Positions 1 through 12,900 of a DNA stretch of 64,000 nucleotides are shown here, piece after piece (position 1 is the stretch's first letter; every line of letters begins with the position of its first letter). Source of the DNA: Pollenia angustigena (lineage: Eukaryota > Arthropoda > Insecta > Diptera > Polleniidae); assembly GCA_930367215.1 (NCBI GenBank), contig OV884060.1:208075253-208139252 (forward strand), in the 5' to 3' direction. The translations under genes were made by a program, and so were the position numbers. The notes beneath the pieces are model-generated. The model was not told the origin of the DNA. It worked only from the letters and a program-made list of their open reading frames with translations, and did no database searches.

Positions 1-795
1 GGACACCAACGACAAATTGTTTGAATAGAACACGCCGTAAGTTGCCACACTTTGGGAATGGTCATCTTACAGCTAACATGAACTGGGCATCGAAATCGAA
101 CTCCTATTGACCCCTTAAAACTTGTTCTTGTTGGGGTTTACTTAGTCACAAGTCTATGTAAAAATGATACGAACCGCAGCGGCCTTTAAGGCCAAATTCC
201 TTCTGCCATTGGTAAAATTAAGCCTGATTAATGCCAATGCCTAGGCTATGAACAATTTGTAATTTCGGATGCAGGCTATTCAAGAAAAACGCAGAAACCT
301 AATTGCTATGTCTTATTTAAATTTAAAGATAGGAAGCGCTTAATGGAAGACCCTTTAGAAACTGTTAGGTAATTCGCAAACTGTTCTATTGTCGCATATT
401 TATTGTATTGTATATACAAATAATATGACACAATAGATCACTTTGTGAATTGCCTATGTGTTTTCTATTTAATTTGAAACTTGCGTATTTTTGAAACACC
501 CTTTTAATTAAATGATTTTTTCCCTCCCACTTTAGTAATTTGTAATTAAGTTTTTTTTTTCAAACACGAATCAGTTTTTGGCAATACATATTTAAAACTT
601 TCGGAATTAATTTCGAACTTCATTTCATCGAACTTTTTTAATTGTTATTAAACGTTTGCTCAGCTAAACAAAAAAAACTGAAAATCTACTTCGAAATTTA
701 AAGAATCGCTGAAAATAATATTTTCGAAATTCAACATTTATATCTTTTTTAAATATTTTACAAACATATGAACAAAAAGTTTTTTTTTCGTTTAC
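1..795. other. part of last visible tou intron, nothing else recognised
   Basis: AT-rich sequence with stops in all frames. I searched both strands for the second half of the bromodomain and did not find it. No repeat or RNA gene is evident. Confidence 0.5.
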
Positions 796-917
796 CTTAG
801 ATCTTGTAGTCTTTTTTTAATGGTTGATAGATCCATGGGACTTTTTATGATTTTGCGATAAGTCGGAAATTGTTTGGTATTTACTGGCAGCAAGAAAGGC
901 CAAGAATCCTCATGAAG
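796..917 (-). CDS. tou: tou exon 16, first half of bromodomain
   Basis: [20 protein letters not shown], then [20 protein letters not shown]: helix Z, the ZA loop and the start of helix A of a bromodomain, the acetyl-lysine reader at the C-terminus of BAZ2 proteins. The donor gtaaac lies at 795. The second half (helices B and C) is not in positions 1-790 on either strand, so the gene continues outside the window. Confidence 0.93.
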
Positions 918-3900
918 CTGTTGAAAAAAAAAACATAATTTTAGATTAAATGAAGAAAGAATTAATACAAATTTCAAAGAAATTTCGAAGAATTTCCCAC
1001 TTATTAAGCCTTATTGTGGTTGTCGTTATCGTTATCGTATACGACTGTGTCGTTTTTTGTAATTTAAGTGACACAGCCAGATTTCTTTAATCTACTGCAG
1101 AAAACGACACAGTCGTTTACGTCAACGACAACCACAATAAGGCTGATTATTATATACGGGCTATAAATCGATATGAAGTGGATTTAAAATAGAACAAATT
1201 TCGAAAAAGAGGTTGCAACAAAAGTGCAAATTATCTGAACAAGAACGGCTCTTAAAAACAGGAAAAGCTACTGTCATTTTGTAAATTTTGGTCGATTTCA
1301 ATTCCACTTTATTTCGATTTCTAAAACATGCAAAATAAACATGGTTTAAGAAGTAGTGTTTGGCTAAATAGTTAGAGCCGGTTTAAGTTAAATTCGAAAC
1401 TAATTTAGTATTAGTTTAATGTTGATTTGTTTTATTTCTTCAAAATAGACCTATAGTTTAACAAAATTTTAAAGGTTTAACCCACATTTAACTAACAAAC
1501 AAGACAATGAATGTTCTTCCTTAAAACTATCTCTTAAGAAAATGTTTTCCCTTAAACATTTACCTCCATTTCACTTAAAACTGTCTTACAGACTGCCAAT
1601 TCTTTCATTAACTTTTTGGTGGCATGTTTTTCTTTCTTCTCCTGCTTCAACTTTTCCTTGGCCTCTTGCACGGCGTGAATGTTCAATGGAGGCGGTGGAC
1701 CCAAAGCAATTGGTGGTGGCGTAGACACCGCACTTGAAGTTACCATCATGGAAGGTGATGTAGCAGAAGCAAGTAACTGTGGTGAATGTTGGGCAGCGGC
1801 GGTATGATGCATTTGTTGTTGAGTGGGTGTTGATGAACGGGAAGATGACGTTATGGAGGAATGTTGTGGAGAGGTAGTAGCACACATAAGTTGTGTGAGG
1901 CCACCGATTGGTGGAGTAGGCGGTGCTGCAGACATGGTCGGTAACAGTGGTAATTGATTTGGTAGAGTTATTGCGGGTAAAATACCACCCGGTATTGTGG
2001 TCTGAGGCAAAGAGGGTATAGTTGAGGAAGCCGAGACTGATACTAATGATGTTGAAGCGGTTGAGGGTGGTGGCGGTGGCGGTGCTGCTATCACGGCCGC
2101 TGATGTGGGCGGCATCAATTGTGTAGTGTTTAGGGGATATGGCAAATGATTACTTTGATTTGAAACGACGATTTGTAGTGGTGGTGCGCTGAGATTGGCA
2201 AAATGTGTTGGTGGCAAAGTTTGTGGCTGAGGTGGTAAGAGTACTGCCGTATTCGGTATGCTGTTAAAACTTTGTTGCTGTTGTTGTTGTTGTTGTTGAG
2301 TTGTTGGTGGAATATTCATTACTGGAAGATTGTTAGTGACAGTTGCAGGTATCTGTAATGGTTGTTGCTGCTGATGCAGTAAACCAACATTTCCTACTAC
2401 TGTTGCATTCAATCCAATTGCGGTTGTAGTCGCTATACCATCCATGCTGGTATCATTGTATTCATTTTGTGTCTGTTGTGGACTTAAAGCACCTTGACGA
2501 TTTGTTACTTGATTTTGGAAGCGCGTTGTATCGATAGAATTGTTATGATGATCATCGAATGATGTTGAGGCAACGGAATGGGCGGGACTAAAATTAAAAG
2601 ATATAGAATGTAAAGAGGGTTTCGTCATTTTTAAGCGAAATGATAAAAAGCTTACCTCAACGGAGCTGGCAGGGAAGTCATGGACTCATCATGGGATGAA
2701 TTGTGTATATTATGATGATCGGTCGAAGTATTCAGCTGCTCACAACTTGACGATGTATTATGATGTTTATCTTTGCGTTTCGATAGCGAGGCAGATGAAT
2801 CACGTTCACGGCGAGGTTTACTAGTGGAGGAACGTTTTTTCGGTGGTGGTGCCTTAGAAATGCAACCATGGCAATACCATTTGCCACGAGGCACTTTCAA
2901 TAGTGGGGGAATGTAACAATCAGCGTGATAAGCACGAGGACATAAATCACAATAAATCATTTTACCAACCGGTGCAGGACGATGACCGCCACAAACAATG
3001 CATTTGCGTTCATTGGTGGCCTTATTAACACATTCATAGCAATACCTGGACAATATCAAAATCATTAAAAGAAATTCGTTTATAAAAGTTGAAAAAATAA
3101 TTTAGAAAAACATAATTTATAAAAGTGTTTTATTAGTGCTTTTAAAGGTGACAACATGGTTTTATTTTGAATTAAAAAAAGTTTTTTTTTCAGTTCTTCA
3201 GACTGGGACAAACAAAGATTGATTGATTGGTTGACTGATATTTTGATTGATTAATGAAATGAATGAATAATTACAAGAAAACAAAAATTAGTTGCCACCA
3301 AAAAAAAAAAAAAAAAAATTAAAACAAAAACAAACAAGGATTAGAGGAATTTATTTGAAATCTGAAAATCGAATTGAAATTTTTAGTAGTTTTTCTAAAA
3401 AAAAAAAAAATTTCAAAACAAATTTCAGGTAAGTGTTTGTGAATCGAGTCCTATTTTATATGGCTAATTGTGTAGTTGAAAATACTTACCAATCCCCATC
3501 GGGTATATTTTCCATTTTCGGTTTGAAACAGTAGGTATGATAACCCTTATCGCAGCCATCGCATAGCAACAGTTTATCCTCATTTTCGCCAGATGTGCAG
3601 AACTGGCAATTCTGTAAGGAATTCGAATATTTGGTAGATTTTGTAGATGATGTTGATTTTTTTCGGCTTCTACCTAATTTTTTAGTATTTGTTGTTGTTG
3701 TTTTGGTGGATTTAAAGGAAGTGTTATGGACAAATGATAAGGGAGATGAAGGACTAGAGGGAGTTTTGGATGAAGTGATTGTTGTTGTTGTTGTTGTTAT
3801 TGCTGTTGCTGTTAATTTCTTATTGTTTTTAGTCGCTAAATTTTTGGTCTTTTTTGAAGAAGTTTTTGGTGTACATGGTGGGGGAGGTGGAGTTACAGAA

Positions 3901-6900
3901 TCTCTTGACCTTGGTGAAGGTGTAGGTGAGGGAGCTTTTGGACTAGACGTATTGGAGTTGGGTGATTTTGTTAGTGAGACATCACCCGATTTCAAAGCAT
4001 TCTTAAATCTTTGTTTAGGTGTTTGATATTTAAGATTAATTTTAATAGTGGTTGGTGTGGTCATGGTCTCACACACCATGACAGAATTTTCATGACCTTC
4101 AGATGTCTGTTGGACTTGAGGACTTTTCTGTAAGGTCTCTTCGTTAGTTTCGTTTAATGTTTGCAAGTTCAAGGAGTTGGTATCATTAAGAGATGTTTGT
4201 TCGTTTTTATTTGACTTATTTTTGGATTTCTTATGATGTTTATGCTTGTGTTTGCCATTAAAATTTTCATCATTTTTATGGGAATTTTTCTTATCTTTCG
4301 ATTTTTTTTCTTTTTTAGATTTTTTAGACTTTTCTGATTTTTCCGCTTTCGCTAAAGGCAACTTTAGGAAGACAGTTTAAGTGTGTTTTGGGAGAAATTT
4401 TGTAACAAAATAAACAACCATTCAAAAGAGGATTGAAGGAATTTCAAAGGGAATGGATTTGGATGGCAGTTTAGTGGGAAAGGAAATTTTGAATTGATTT
4501 TTTATAAATATTTTTTTTATACCATTCACCAATTTTTTATTATTTTTTTTTTTTTTTTGGTTTTTGTTTAAATTAATAAAATATAGTTTCAGGAATTTTA
4601 ATGAGATTTGAGTGAGTTGTAAAATGAGTGTGTATGTGTGTTATTTATGATTGTATGAATTTGGTTAAAATTTGTATTAAAAAAAATTTAAGTGTTTCAA
4701 GTGTTTTTTTTTTTTTATTTTAACAAACATTCACCATTAAAATCAGGATTTTTGTTTTAATGCAAAAATAGAAAAGTTTCAAAACAAAAGGAACATATAA
4801 AAAGCACACAAAAAAATTAAATGATTTATTTTTAAAGGATTTAAGATGCAAAAGTAATCAACAATAATTAAATAATAGAAAAAATATTGATTAACGAATT
4901 TTTTTTTTGGAGGATTTTGATTTAAAGCGACATTTATATAATTTAATAAAAGTGCGTAGTAAATTGGACAACAACAAATATTTTTTTTTTTATTTTGAAA
5001 AAAAGAAAAAAATCGAAAAAAGTTTAAGAAAAATTAGATGATTTTTTAAATATTTTTTTTTTTTTTTATAATTTTTGTTTTCTAAACTAAAATCGAACAA
5101 ATTGGATATTTTATTTTTTTTAATAACCAATACAAATAAGCAAAAAGGGCTAAATACAGTACAGTTTTAACAAAATGCAAACTAGACAAAATGAAAATTT
5201 ATTAAAAAAAAAAAAAAAAAAAAAAATGCCCGTATTCAAAATTTTTTTTAAATTTAATAAAGGTCAAGGCGAGTTAACTACATACAGGTGGTGTCGAAAT
5301 GGCATCTGATTTTGACAGTTCGAGCTTATTTGTTTTGATTTGTTAGTGCTTTGCTAATAATGGTTGACATTTCGAGCTAATGACACTAACAATGCAATAC
5401 AAAAAAACCTATGTTGTTTCTGTTGTTTTTGGATTGTTGTAGTACCGACACCACCTGTAGTTGAATTCGCCTTGATAAAGCTTAACAAAACAAATTTTCT
5501 ATGAAAATTTTCCTTAATAAACGTTTGTTAAATTTAATAATTGTTTGTGAATTTGGGGGTAAGAGTTTAAAAAAAATTAAATATACGCTGGAATGAAAAT
5601 CTAAAAAAAAACTGAATCAATTTTTTGATTTAAGAATTGTCTTCACTATAAATATTTTTATCTATCTAAAGTTTAACTTAATTTTTTGCGCAATGTTTTA
5701 ACTTGTATCTGAATTCATATTTTTTTAAGGCCGTGTTTTTGAGATGTGGATTAAGTTTAAACTTAGTTGAACGTTGTCTGAAACTCGGATTTATCCGGCG
5801 AAATGTGATTTTTTTTGTATTATTTCATTAAAGGTCAACATTGTTATAAAACTAAGCTGTTCCGTCAAAATTCCGTTAACAAACTTGGTAATGGCGGCAC
5901 AAATCTGATTTTGGATTAAATAAACCTTGTTTAACTGAGATAACAAAAACCCAGCCTAAGAGTTTTAAGGATTATACTGTAATATGCTTTAAAAAAGCCA
6001 AAGTTTGATACCGGAGGCAAATTTTGGCAATCGTGATCGAATACTTTTTCGATTCGAAAGCTATTTTATTTCTAATTTTCAGTGTTGTAAAGCATTTGAG
6101 TTTTCACAACACCGAAAAAATAGTTTAAATTCATTCTTATTTTGAAAACGTTTTACAACACTGCCAAAATATTTTAACGTTGTGTCAAAAATTCAAACAA
6201 ATATGTATTTGATTTTGTTTTTATATTAAATTGTGTTTTTTTGAAATGTTATAACTTAAAAAAGTTTTAAATTTCACAATTTTAATCGAAATTTATAGAA
6301 TTAAGTCAAGATTCATTCCCCAGAACCAACAGGACGGTATATCATTTTGACACAAGGTTATTAATCAGCTGTTGCTTACGTAGCAAGATAAGTTCACCTG
6401 GTGTAAATTCGCCTTGTTCAGCATCGACAGAAAGAACTAGAACAAGGCGAATTCATACAAGGTGGTCTTATTTTGAAAACGTTTTACAACACTGTTAAAC
6501 ATTTTAACGTTGTGTCAAAAATTCAAAGAAATATTTAATTTTGTTTTTATATTAAATTGTGTTTGTTTGAAATTTTATAACTTAAAAAAGTTTTAAATTT
6601 CACAATTTTAATCGAAAATTAAAGAATTTAGTTAAGATTTCTCAGAACCAAGGCGAATTGTCTTTCAGGTGGCGTTGAAAACACAGCTGTGCTACTTTTT
6701 TCTTGCATAATTGGGTAGAGACATGTAAAAAGGTGTTTACATTTTTTTTTTATTATTATGTAGAGATATGTCAAAAGATGTTTATGTTAAATTTTAACTG
6801 AAAGTTTTTGCAAAAAATCGGGCTGAACAAAGAGCTGAACGGCACACCAAAATGATATTGAAAGGTGAAACAAATTGGATGCTCCCATCAATCGAAGAAT

Positions 6901-9900
6901 ATCTTAAGAAAAGGAGCAAAGAAGCCAAGAGAAATAAATCAAAAAAGAAAAAAGATAAGCACAATAAAAGATTCAAAAAAAAGTCCAATAAATAAATTTG
7001 TGGATTTGAAGAAAAGAGAAGAGCCACTACAACGAGATAGTTGGATGACAGACGCTTTAATGTTAAAAACGTATTCACGGGAACGCACAGGAAGTAAGCC
7101 AAATGAAAAAAAAAACAAATTGATGCGTACGACCCGGCAAAAAGCTCAATAGAACTTAATTCCTATTGGAAAACAACAGGAACTGGTATACCCGCATTTA
7201 AGAAACCAAAAGATGACGATGACTACATTAGTACAAAATCAGAAAAATCAATATATTTGCAAAGTTTAATTCAGTGTAAAGAATGGAAAAAGCAAAGAAA
7301 CAAAAATAAATTCACTGAGAGCATGACGCCTCAGAGAAAATTACACGAAGGCAGTGATGATGAGACTGCATATAATGAAGCTGTACCGAAAGAGGAATAA
7401 AATGAAAAATCTTGCACTTCTACATCAGAATTTTTACTGACCATCAAATGAACGAATTAGGAGCAAAAATACTTAAAGCTGAAATAATGTGCAATATGGA
7501 ACTTGCAGATAAATTACGAAAAAAGCTAGAAAAAGTACGAGCCCAAAGAAATAATTTTAAAGAACGACAAAAATCTCTATATATTGAGAGTAACGATAAC
7601 AGATCCAAATCTAAAGGCGATAAATCTGGTGTAAACAAAGATGAACATATCTTACTAACTCAGACTAATCAAGCGGGACATACAAGACCATTTCCACCAT
7701 CGAAAATACTGGATCCAAATGATTCATACGGCGTCAAGAAAAAACAACAGCAAAAACGTGTTAACACCCATGATGAAACTGGCGAAAGAGTTCGATTCGT
7801 TCCTGATGATGGTCGATATGATATAAAACAAATGTTTGAAAGAGAGAAGTAAACAAGTGCCTCTGATGCCAATTTACAGTTTGCAAATATTGCTGGAAAG
7901 CACAAAAACCTTAACGATGACATGAAAGATATATTTGCCACCCAAAACGCAAGAATTTGGAAGTAGGTTTTATTTTAATACAACTTAAATGTAATTTTTA
8001 TAATTTTTTTATTTTTGTTATGTGCTGTAGACTACTTTTTTCAAACTAATATAGAGAAATGTCAAAAGTTGTTTACAATTGAATGCGCCTTGTTTACGTT
8101 TTTTGACATACCGACCAACTCAAGCAACAATAAAAAACAGTGTTGTTTTTCGTGTTGTTGACTTGTTGTAGTCTCGTCGCCACCTGAAGTAAATTCGCCC
8201 TGCTCAGAACCAACAGGACGGTATACCATTTTGACACAAGGTTAGTAATCAGCTGTTGCTACGAAGCAAGAAAAGTTCACCTTGTGTAAATTCGCCTTGA
8301 ACTAGAAATAAAAATGTTTTCGAATCTAAAAACTGATAACCTAAATTCAAAAACAAAATTAAATACAAATCCAATTAAAACAAGAAGAACACAACTATTT
8401 TAAAGAAATAAAATGCATAAGAAGAAGTTCAGGGATGTGGAACCCAAGCTTTCAAAATGTTCATAAAGTTGGTCTCATGTGGAAAGGCCTTAAACCGATT
8501 TTGTTTGATATTGAGTTTTTTGGTGATTCCAATACGTCACAAACAATTTAATGCAAAATGTAGTATTGAAAATAACAGGTAGGTAGGTAGGCAGGTAGAA
8601 AGACCAGTATAGTCCATTGTGACGCCTTAATTAGAGATAGCTATATGAAGATAGAAAGTAGGTGAAATAAACAGCGAAAACACAAGACAGATCCAAAAGA
8701 AAGGTAGAAAAGACAGGAAAGAAAAGAAGGTGACGTACCAACCCCGAGAGAAATCCTACTCAAACCAAATTCGCCCTACGTGCGGTCAGCACCCAGTCTC
8801 CTCTCGCGCAGCCAGACCAACCCCATTACGAATCCTATCAGATGCTCGAGTCCGCAACCCGAGACATCCCCCAATTCGCCCAGGAATCTACCAGCCACTT
8901 CAGCCTGCTACCCTGCAACCTGGGACAGTGGAACAGAAAGTGCTCAACTGTCTCCAACTCCTCAGGATCCTCGCACAACCTGCATATATCCGACAAGTCA
9001 GATCCCATCCTCACCGCCATCCTGCCTATCATACAGTGGCTCGTGATCATTCCTATCATGGTCCTAACGCAGACCCTGCTCCTGCCCAGCAGCGACACCG
9101 ACACGGACTTTCTAAGCACCGGCCACAGCGTCCGCGATACCCGGCAGTCCGTTTGGTTCCCCCAGGCCCGATTGGTCGCGCCAGGTAATATGTATTATGC
9201 TTACTTTCCCCTTGTAAAGTCGAAATTATGTGAGTTATCGCCTTTCTACATGATACCAAAGTTATATTATTCACTGTCCTAATCAAAAATAGGCTGAGCT
9301 AAAGCGTGTCAAATTTGACCAACACGAGAAGGTATTTTTGTGCAAATATGCTATTTTTCTAAAAATGTATTCTGGCAACACTAAAAACTTCTGGCAGCAC
9401 TGTAAAAAATCTGCATTTGTTTACAATTATACACAAGCAAATTAAAATAAATTTTTTCTTTTTAATTAATTTAAATTTAATTCTCTATTTTATTTAACAA
9501 TCTGCGAAAATGTTCAATTTATAAGTTTCCTTAAAAACAATATGGCGGCTAATATGTCAAATGTTGTTGTTTACATTTGTTTGCAACTGAGCAAATATGC
9601 ACTACAAACTTTGCTCATGGTTTTTTAGTGCAAACGAAGTAAAAAAGAGCAAATTGCAAATACGTACATTTTGTTGTTGTGTTGTGCAAATGTGTGTATT
9701 TTTGCACGCATTTGCATCGTTTGCACACTTTGCAGGCGGAAATCTCTGCCATAAAGCGGGCGGCAAACTGGCTGAAGTACTATCGTATATCGAGGGATAT
9801 ATGTATATTTACGGACAGCAAGGCTGCCATTGCAGCTCTGGCTGGTGTCTTTACGACATCTATGTTAACAGTGGAATGCCGGATGTCTCTAAATGAGATC

Positions 9901-12900
9901 GCGAAACATCCAGTGTAACGCTGACATGGGTACCAGGACACAGTGGGCTCCTGGGCAACCATACTGCGGACAGTCTAGCCAAACAAGGCTGCCTGTTGGA
10001 CGACATGTTCGTCGACGGCCTGATTGGCACTTCAATGGCCCGCTGCAGGACTCTCATCAGACGGGAGTCGTACAGAAGGGCTCAGGGGAGATGGCAGGAC
10101 GAGCATACCTGTTTGATGGCCAGGACTCTATGGCCTGGCTATGACGCGGCGAGAACGCGTGTACTACTCGGTCTCGGCAGGGACCGGATAAGGACAGTGA
10201 TATCGGTTATCACGGGTAACTGGGTGATAATAGGGACTCATGCTAGGAGGATGGGTCTTGCGTATAATGACTACTGCAGGAGTTGTCATGATGAGGAGGA
10301 GGAGGAGACGGTGTTTCACTTCCTCTGCCAATGCCCCGGTCTGGCGGGCGTTAGGGTGAGGCATTTTGGGAGACCGGAATTGCCATGTCTGGACGATTTG
10401 TCCAATGCGGGACTGAAATCGATCTCCCTGTTCTGCAGGGAATCGGGGTGGTTCGAGACTGCGGTGACCTCTGGGGAATAGTCTGGTGGATACTGGCTGA
10501 CCCTTGTCACTGGCTAGGGGTATCACAAAGGGACCGCTATAAGGACCCAAGTGAGTCGTCTTCGTGACTGCTTTTTATTTAACCTAACCTAACACTTTGC
10601 ACAACCTATCGTGATTTCCCTGAATATTTTATATTTTGTATTAAAAACAACTTCTAAATTCTTGCATTTTACGTTTATATTTGTTTAAAATAATTACCGG
10701 AAGTCTTGGTTAAAATAATAAATACAGGATAAGCTAAAGGGTGTCAAACATGAGGAACTTTAAAAAAAAAATAAAATTGAAATAGATTTCGTATTGAGTT
10801 TTCGAGAACGGGTCAATAATTCCGCTACTTTTAAGAATTTCCTACCTCTTAACTGAAAGAGCAACCACCGATGATCCTATTAACAGACATCTGTCATTTA
10901 GTTTGTATTGAACTCGTGGTTTAAGAAGATAATGGAGAAAAGTGAATTTTGAGTGCTCATTATGCTTTCCATGGCAAAAATCCATTAACAAGTCTACCAA
11001 TTGCTCCCTCATCTGTTCTATTATCCAGATTTCCAAGAAACCATGGCACAACTGGGCAAGTACATTGTATGCCCAATTGTGTATAAGTTTTTGCAATGCA
11101 TTTAATCATTTAGACACCCTAAAATTATATGTATATAAAATTGTAACGTTACTCACTGATTCATCAACGCACAGCCTAAACGCCTGAAGCTAAAAACTTG
11201 AAATTTGGACCAGAGATTGGTCACTCCCCAAATCGATTCACTACGAAGAAATTTTTGGAAATTCGAATGTTAAGGGGGTAAAAAAAAGAGTAAAAACGGG
11301 AAAATTCGGTAACCTTATATCTCCAAAACTAAAAGAGATACAAAAAAATGTAATACTTATCGTTGTTCTTTAGAAAAATAAGCGTACAGGTGTCGGGTAC
11401 TTCTTTGAAATTCGGCCCTATTAGGGAGTAAACGGGTAAAACCTGAGTTTTGGTACTTTTTTGACACCCCATCTTTCTTTTGAACCAATAAAATTATATA
11501 CAAAGTTTATACCACATTCGAAACTTATCAAAAAAATACGAATACGAATTTGGTACTTTTTCGAAATTCGAAAATTTAAGGGGTGAAAATCGAAACTATT
11601 TTTGGTACTTTTTTTTACAAAACATTTTTCACCCTTCATTGACATATTCGTACTAAATTATGGGCTGCCACTACAATACTGAAATTTTTGATACTTTAAT
11701 GGTGGGAAAAAATAGTACCCAAAGAAGGAAATACGGGAAATTTTATATTTTTCTTAACTTTCTTTTTTCTACAACTGGTATTTTTTTAATTATCGTTAAT
11801 ATTGGACCTTAAAACATAAGATTCAACATGCAATGTCCTGAGTGGATAAGAATTTATTGTGAAACTGTTTGGTACTTTTTTGTTCTTTGACTGGTACTTT
11901 TTGAATTTCCGTTGGTAGTGGACCTAGAAAGATAAAATTAAACATGCAAGGTCCTGAGTGAATTAGAAAATAAAATTTGGCGTTCAGATATGTCCACGAA
12001 GAAAAAGGAGACGCTAACGAAGTAGCGGGTTAAATGCTAATTTTTTCATAAACTTTGTAAATAACGCTTTATAGCTTTTAAAATTCTTTATGAAAATAAA
12101 AAACTAACAACGCAGTTTGAAAGATCAATTAATTCAAAAAAGAACATTTTTGAATTTTCTCTTACCATTCCAGAGTTATACCGGTTTTCAGCTTTGTACC
12201 CAGTTTATGAAATACAAACGTTTTGTTTTGCTTTGTTTAAAATCATTATTTGTGATTCTAACGTTAAAGTCTATGCCCTGCAAATAATTCTGAAAATCAG
12301 TTTTAAAAGTTGTGACATTGAAGTTATCACAAAGGTACCCCTATAAGGATCCAAGTGAGCCGTTCTCGTGTCGGCTGCCCATTGAACCTTAGACATTAAA
12401 GAAAGTGTAAGCCAAAGCCACACCCCGTTCTGTCACATCATTTACCACTTGTGAATGTTAAGCTTTGCATCTTGAATTGACTTGTTGGCTTCCTAATTTT
12501 CAGGATCTGTTTTTAAAAAATCAGTTGAAATATTGCAAGCTTAAAAAAAATAAGACTGGTTTTGGAAATTAATATATCTATATAAGTTTCCGTAGTTCCT
12601 ACAAGGAGCATTGGGCCATAACAAAATTATTCCATTCTGATTTGCCCGATGCAAGTGTTTTCATTTCGTTCCAGCTCTTGTCTTGTTTAGCCCCTTGATT
12701 TCGACTTGACGGCAGGTGTGTGTTGGTCTTCCTTTTCTGCGGCTTCCTTGCGGATTCCATTCAATAGCTAGTTATGTGACATCGTCAACACGTTCTCGTA
12801 GTGTATGCCCTAGCCAGCGCCATATGCTTTTCCGGATCTCGATATTTACGGCGATTTGCAAGGTTTGGACCCATAGCCTTTTATTGGATATCGCAACTAT

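Larger units (their letters stand above)
6444..8299. mobile_element. outer CAAGGCGAA-family element with an insert
   Basis: Starts CAAGGCGAATTCATACAAGG and ends, inverted, CAAGGCGAATTTACACAAGG. Flanked by a perfect 8-bp duplication AACTAGAA (6436-6443 and 8300-8307). A related element has inserted at 6649-8202; without it and one copy of the 8-bp duplication, the host element is only about 300 bp and non-coding. Confidence 0.88.

Noticed and set aside
1..790. Missing last exon of tou in the first 790 bases
   Set aside because: No minus-strand frame shows the second half of a bromodomain; stops are frequent.
1586..1885. Open frames overlapping tou exon 15 in other frames, including one on the plus strand
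   Set aside because: They are shadows of the low-complexity tou coding sequence.
8730..9282. Plus-strand Pro/Arg-rich open frames
   Set aside because: They are antisense to the LINE fragment whose minus-strand protein is recognisable.
9290..10770. Direct repeat around GCTAAAGCGTGTCAAA (9300) and GCTAAAGGGTGTCAAA (10733) as element ends
   Set aside because: Similarity covers only about 25-30 bp and no duplication or inverted partner was found.
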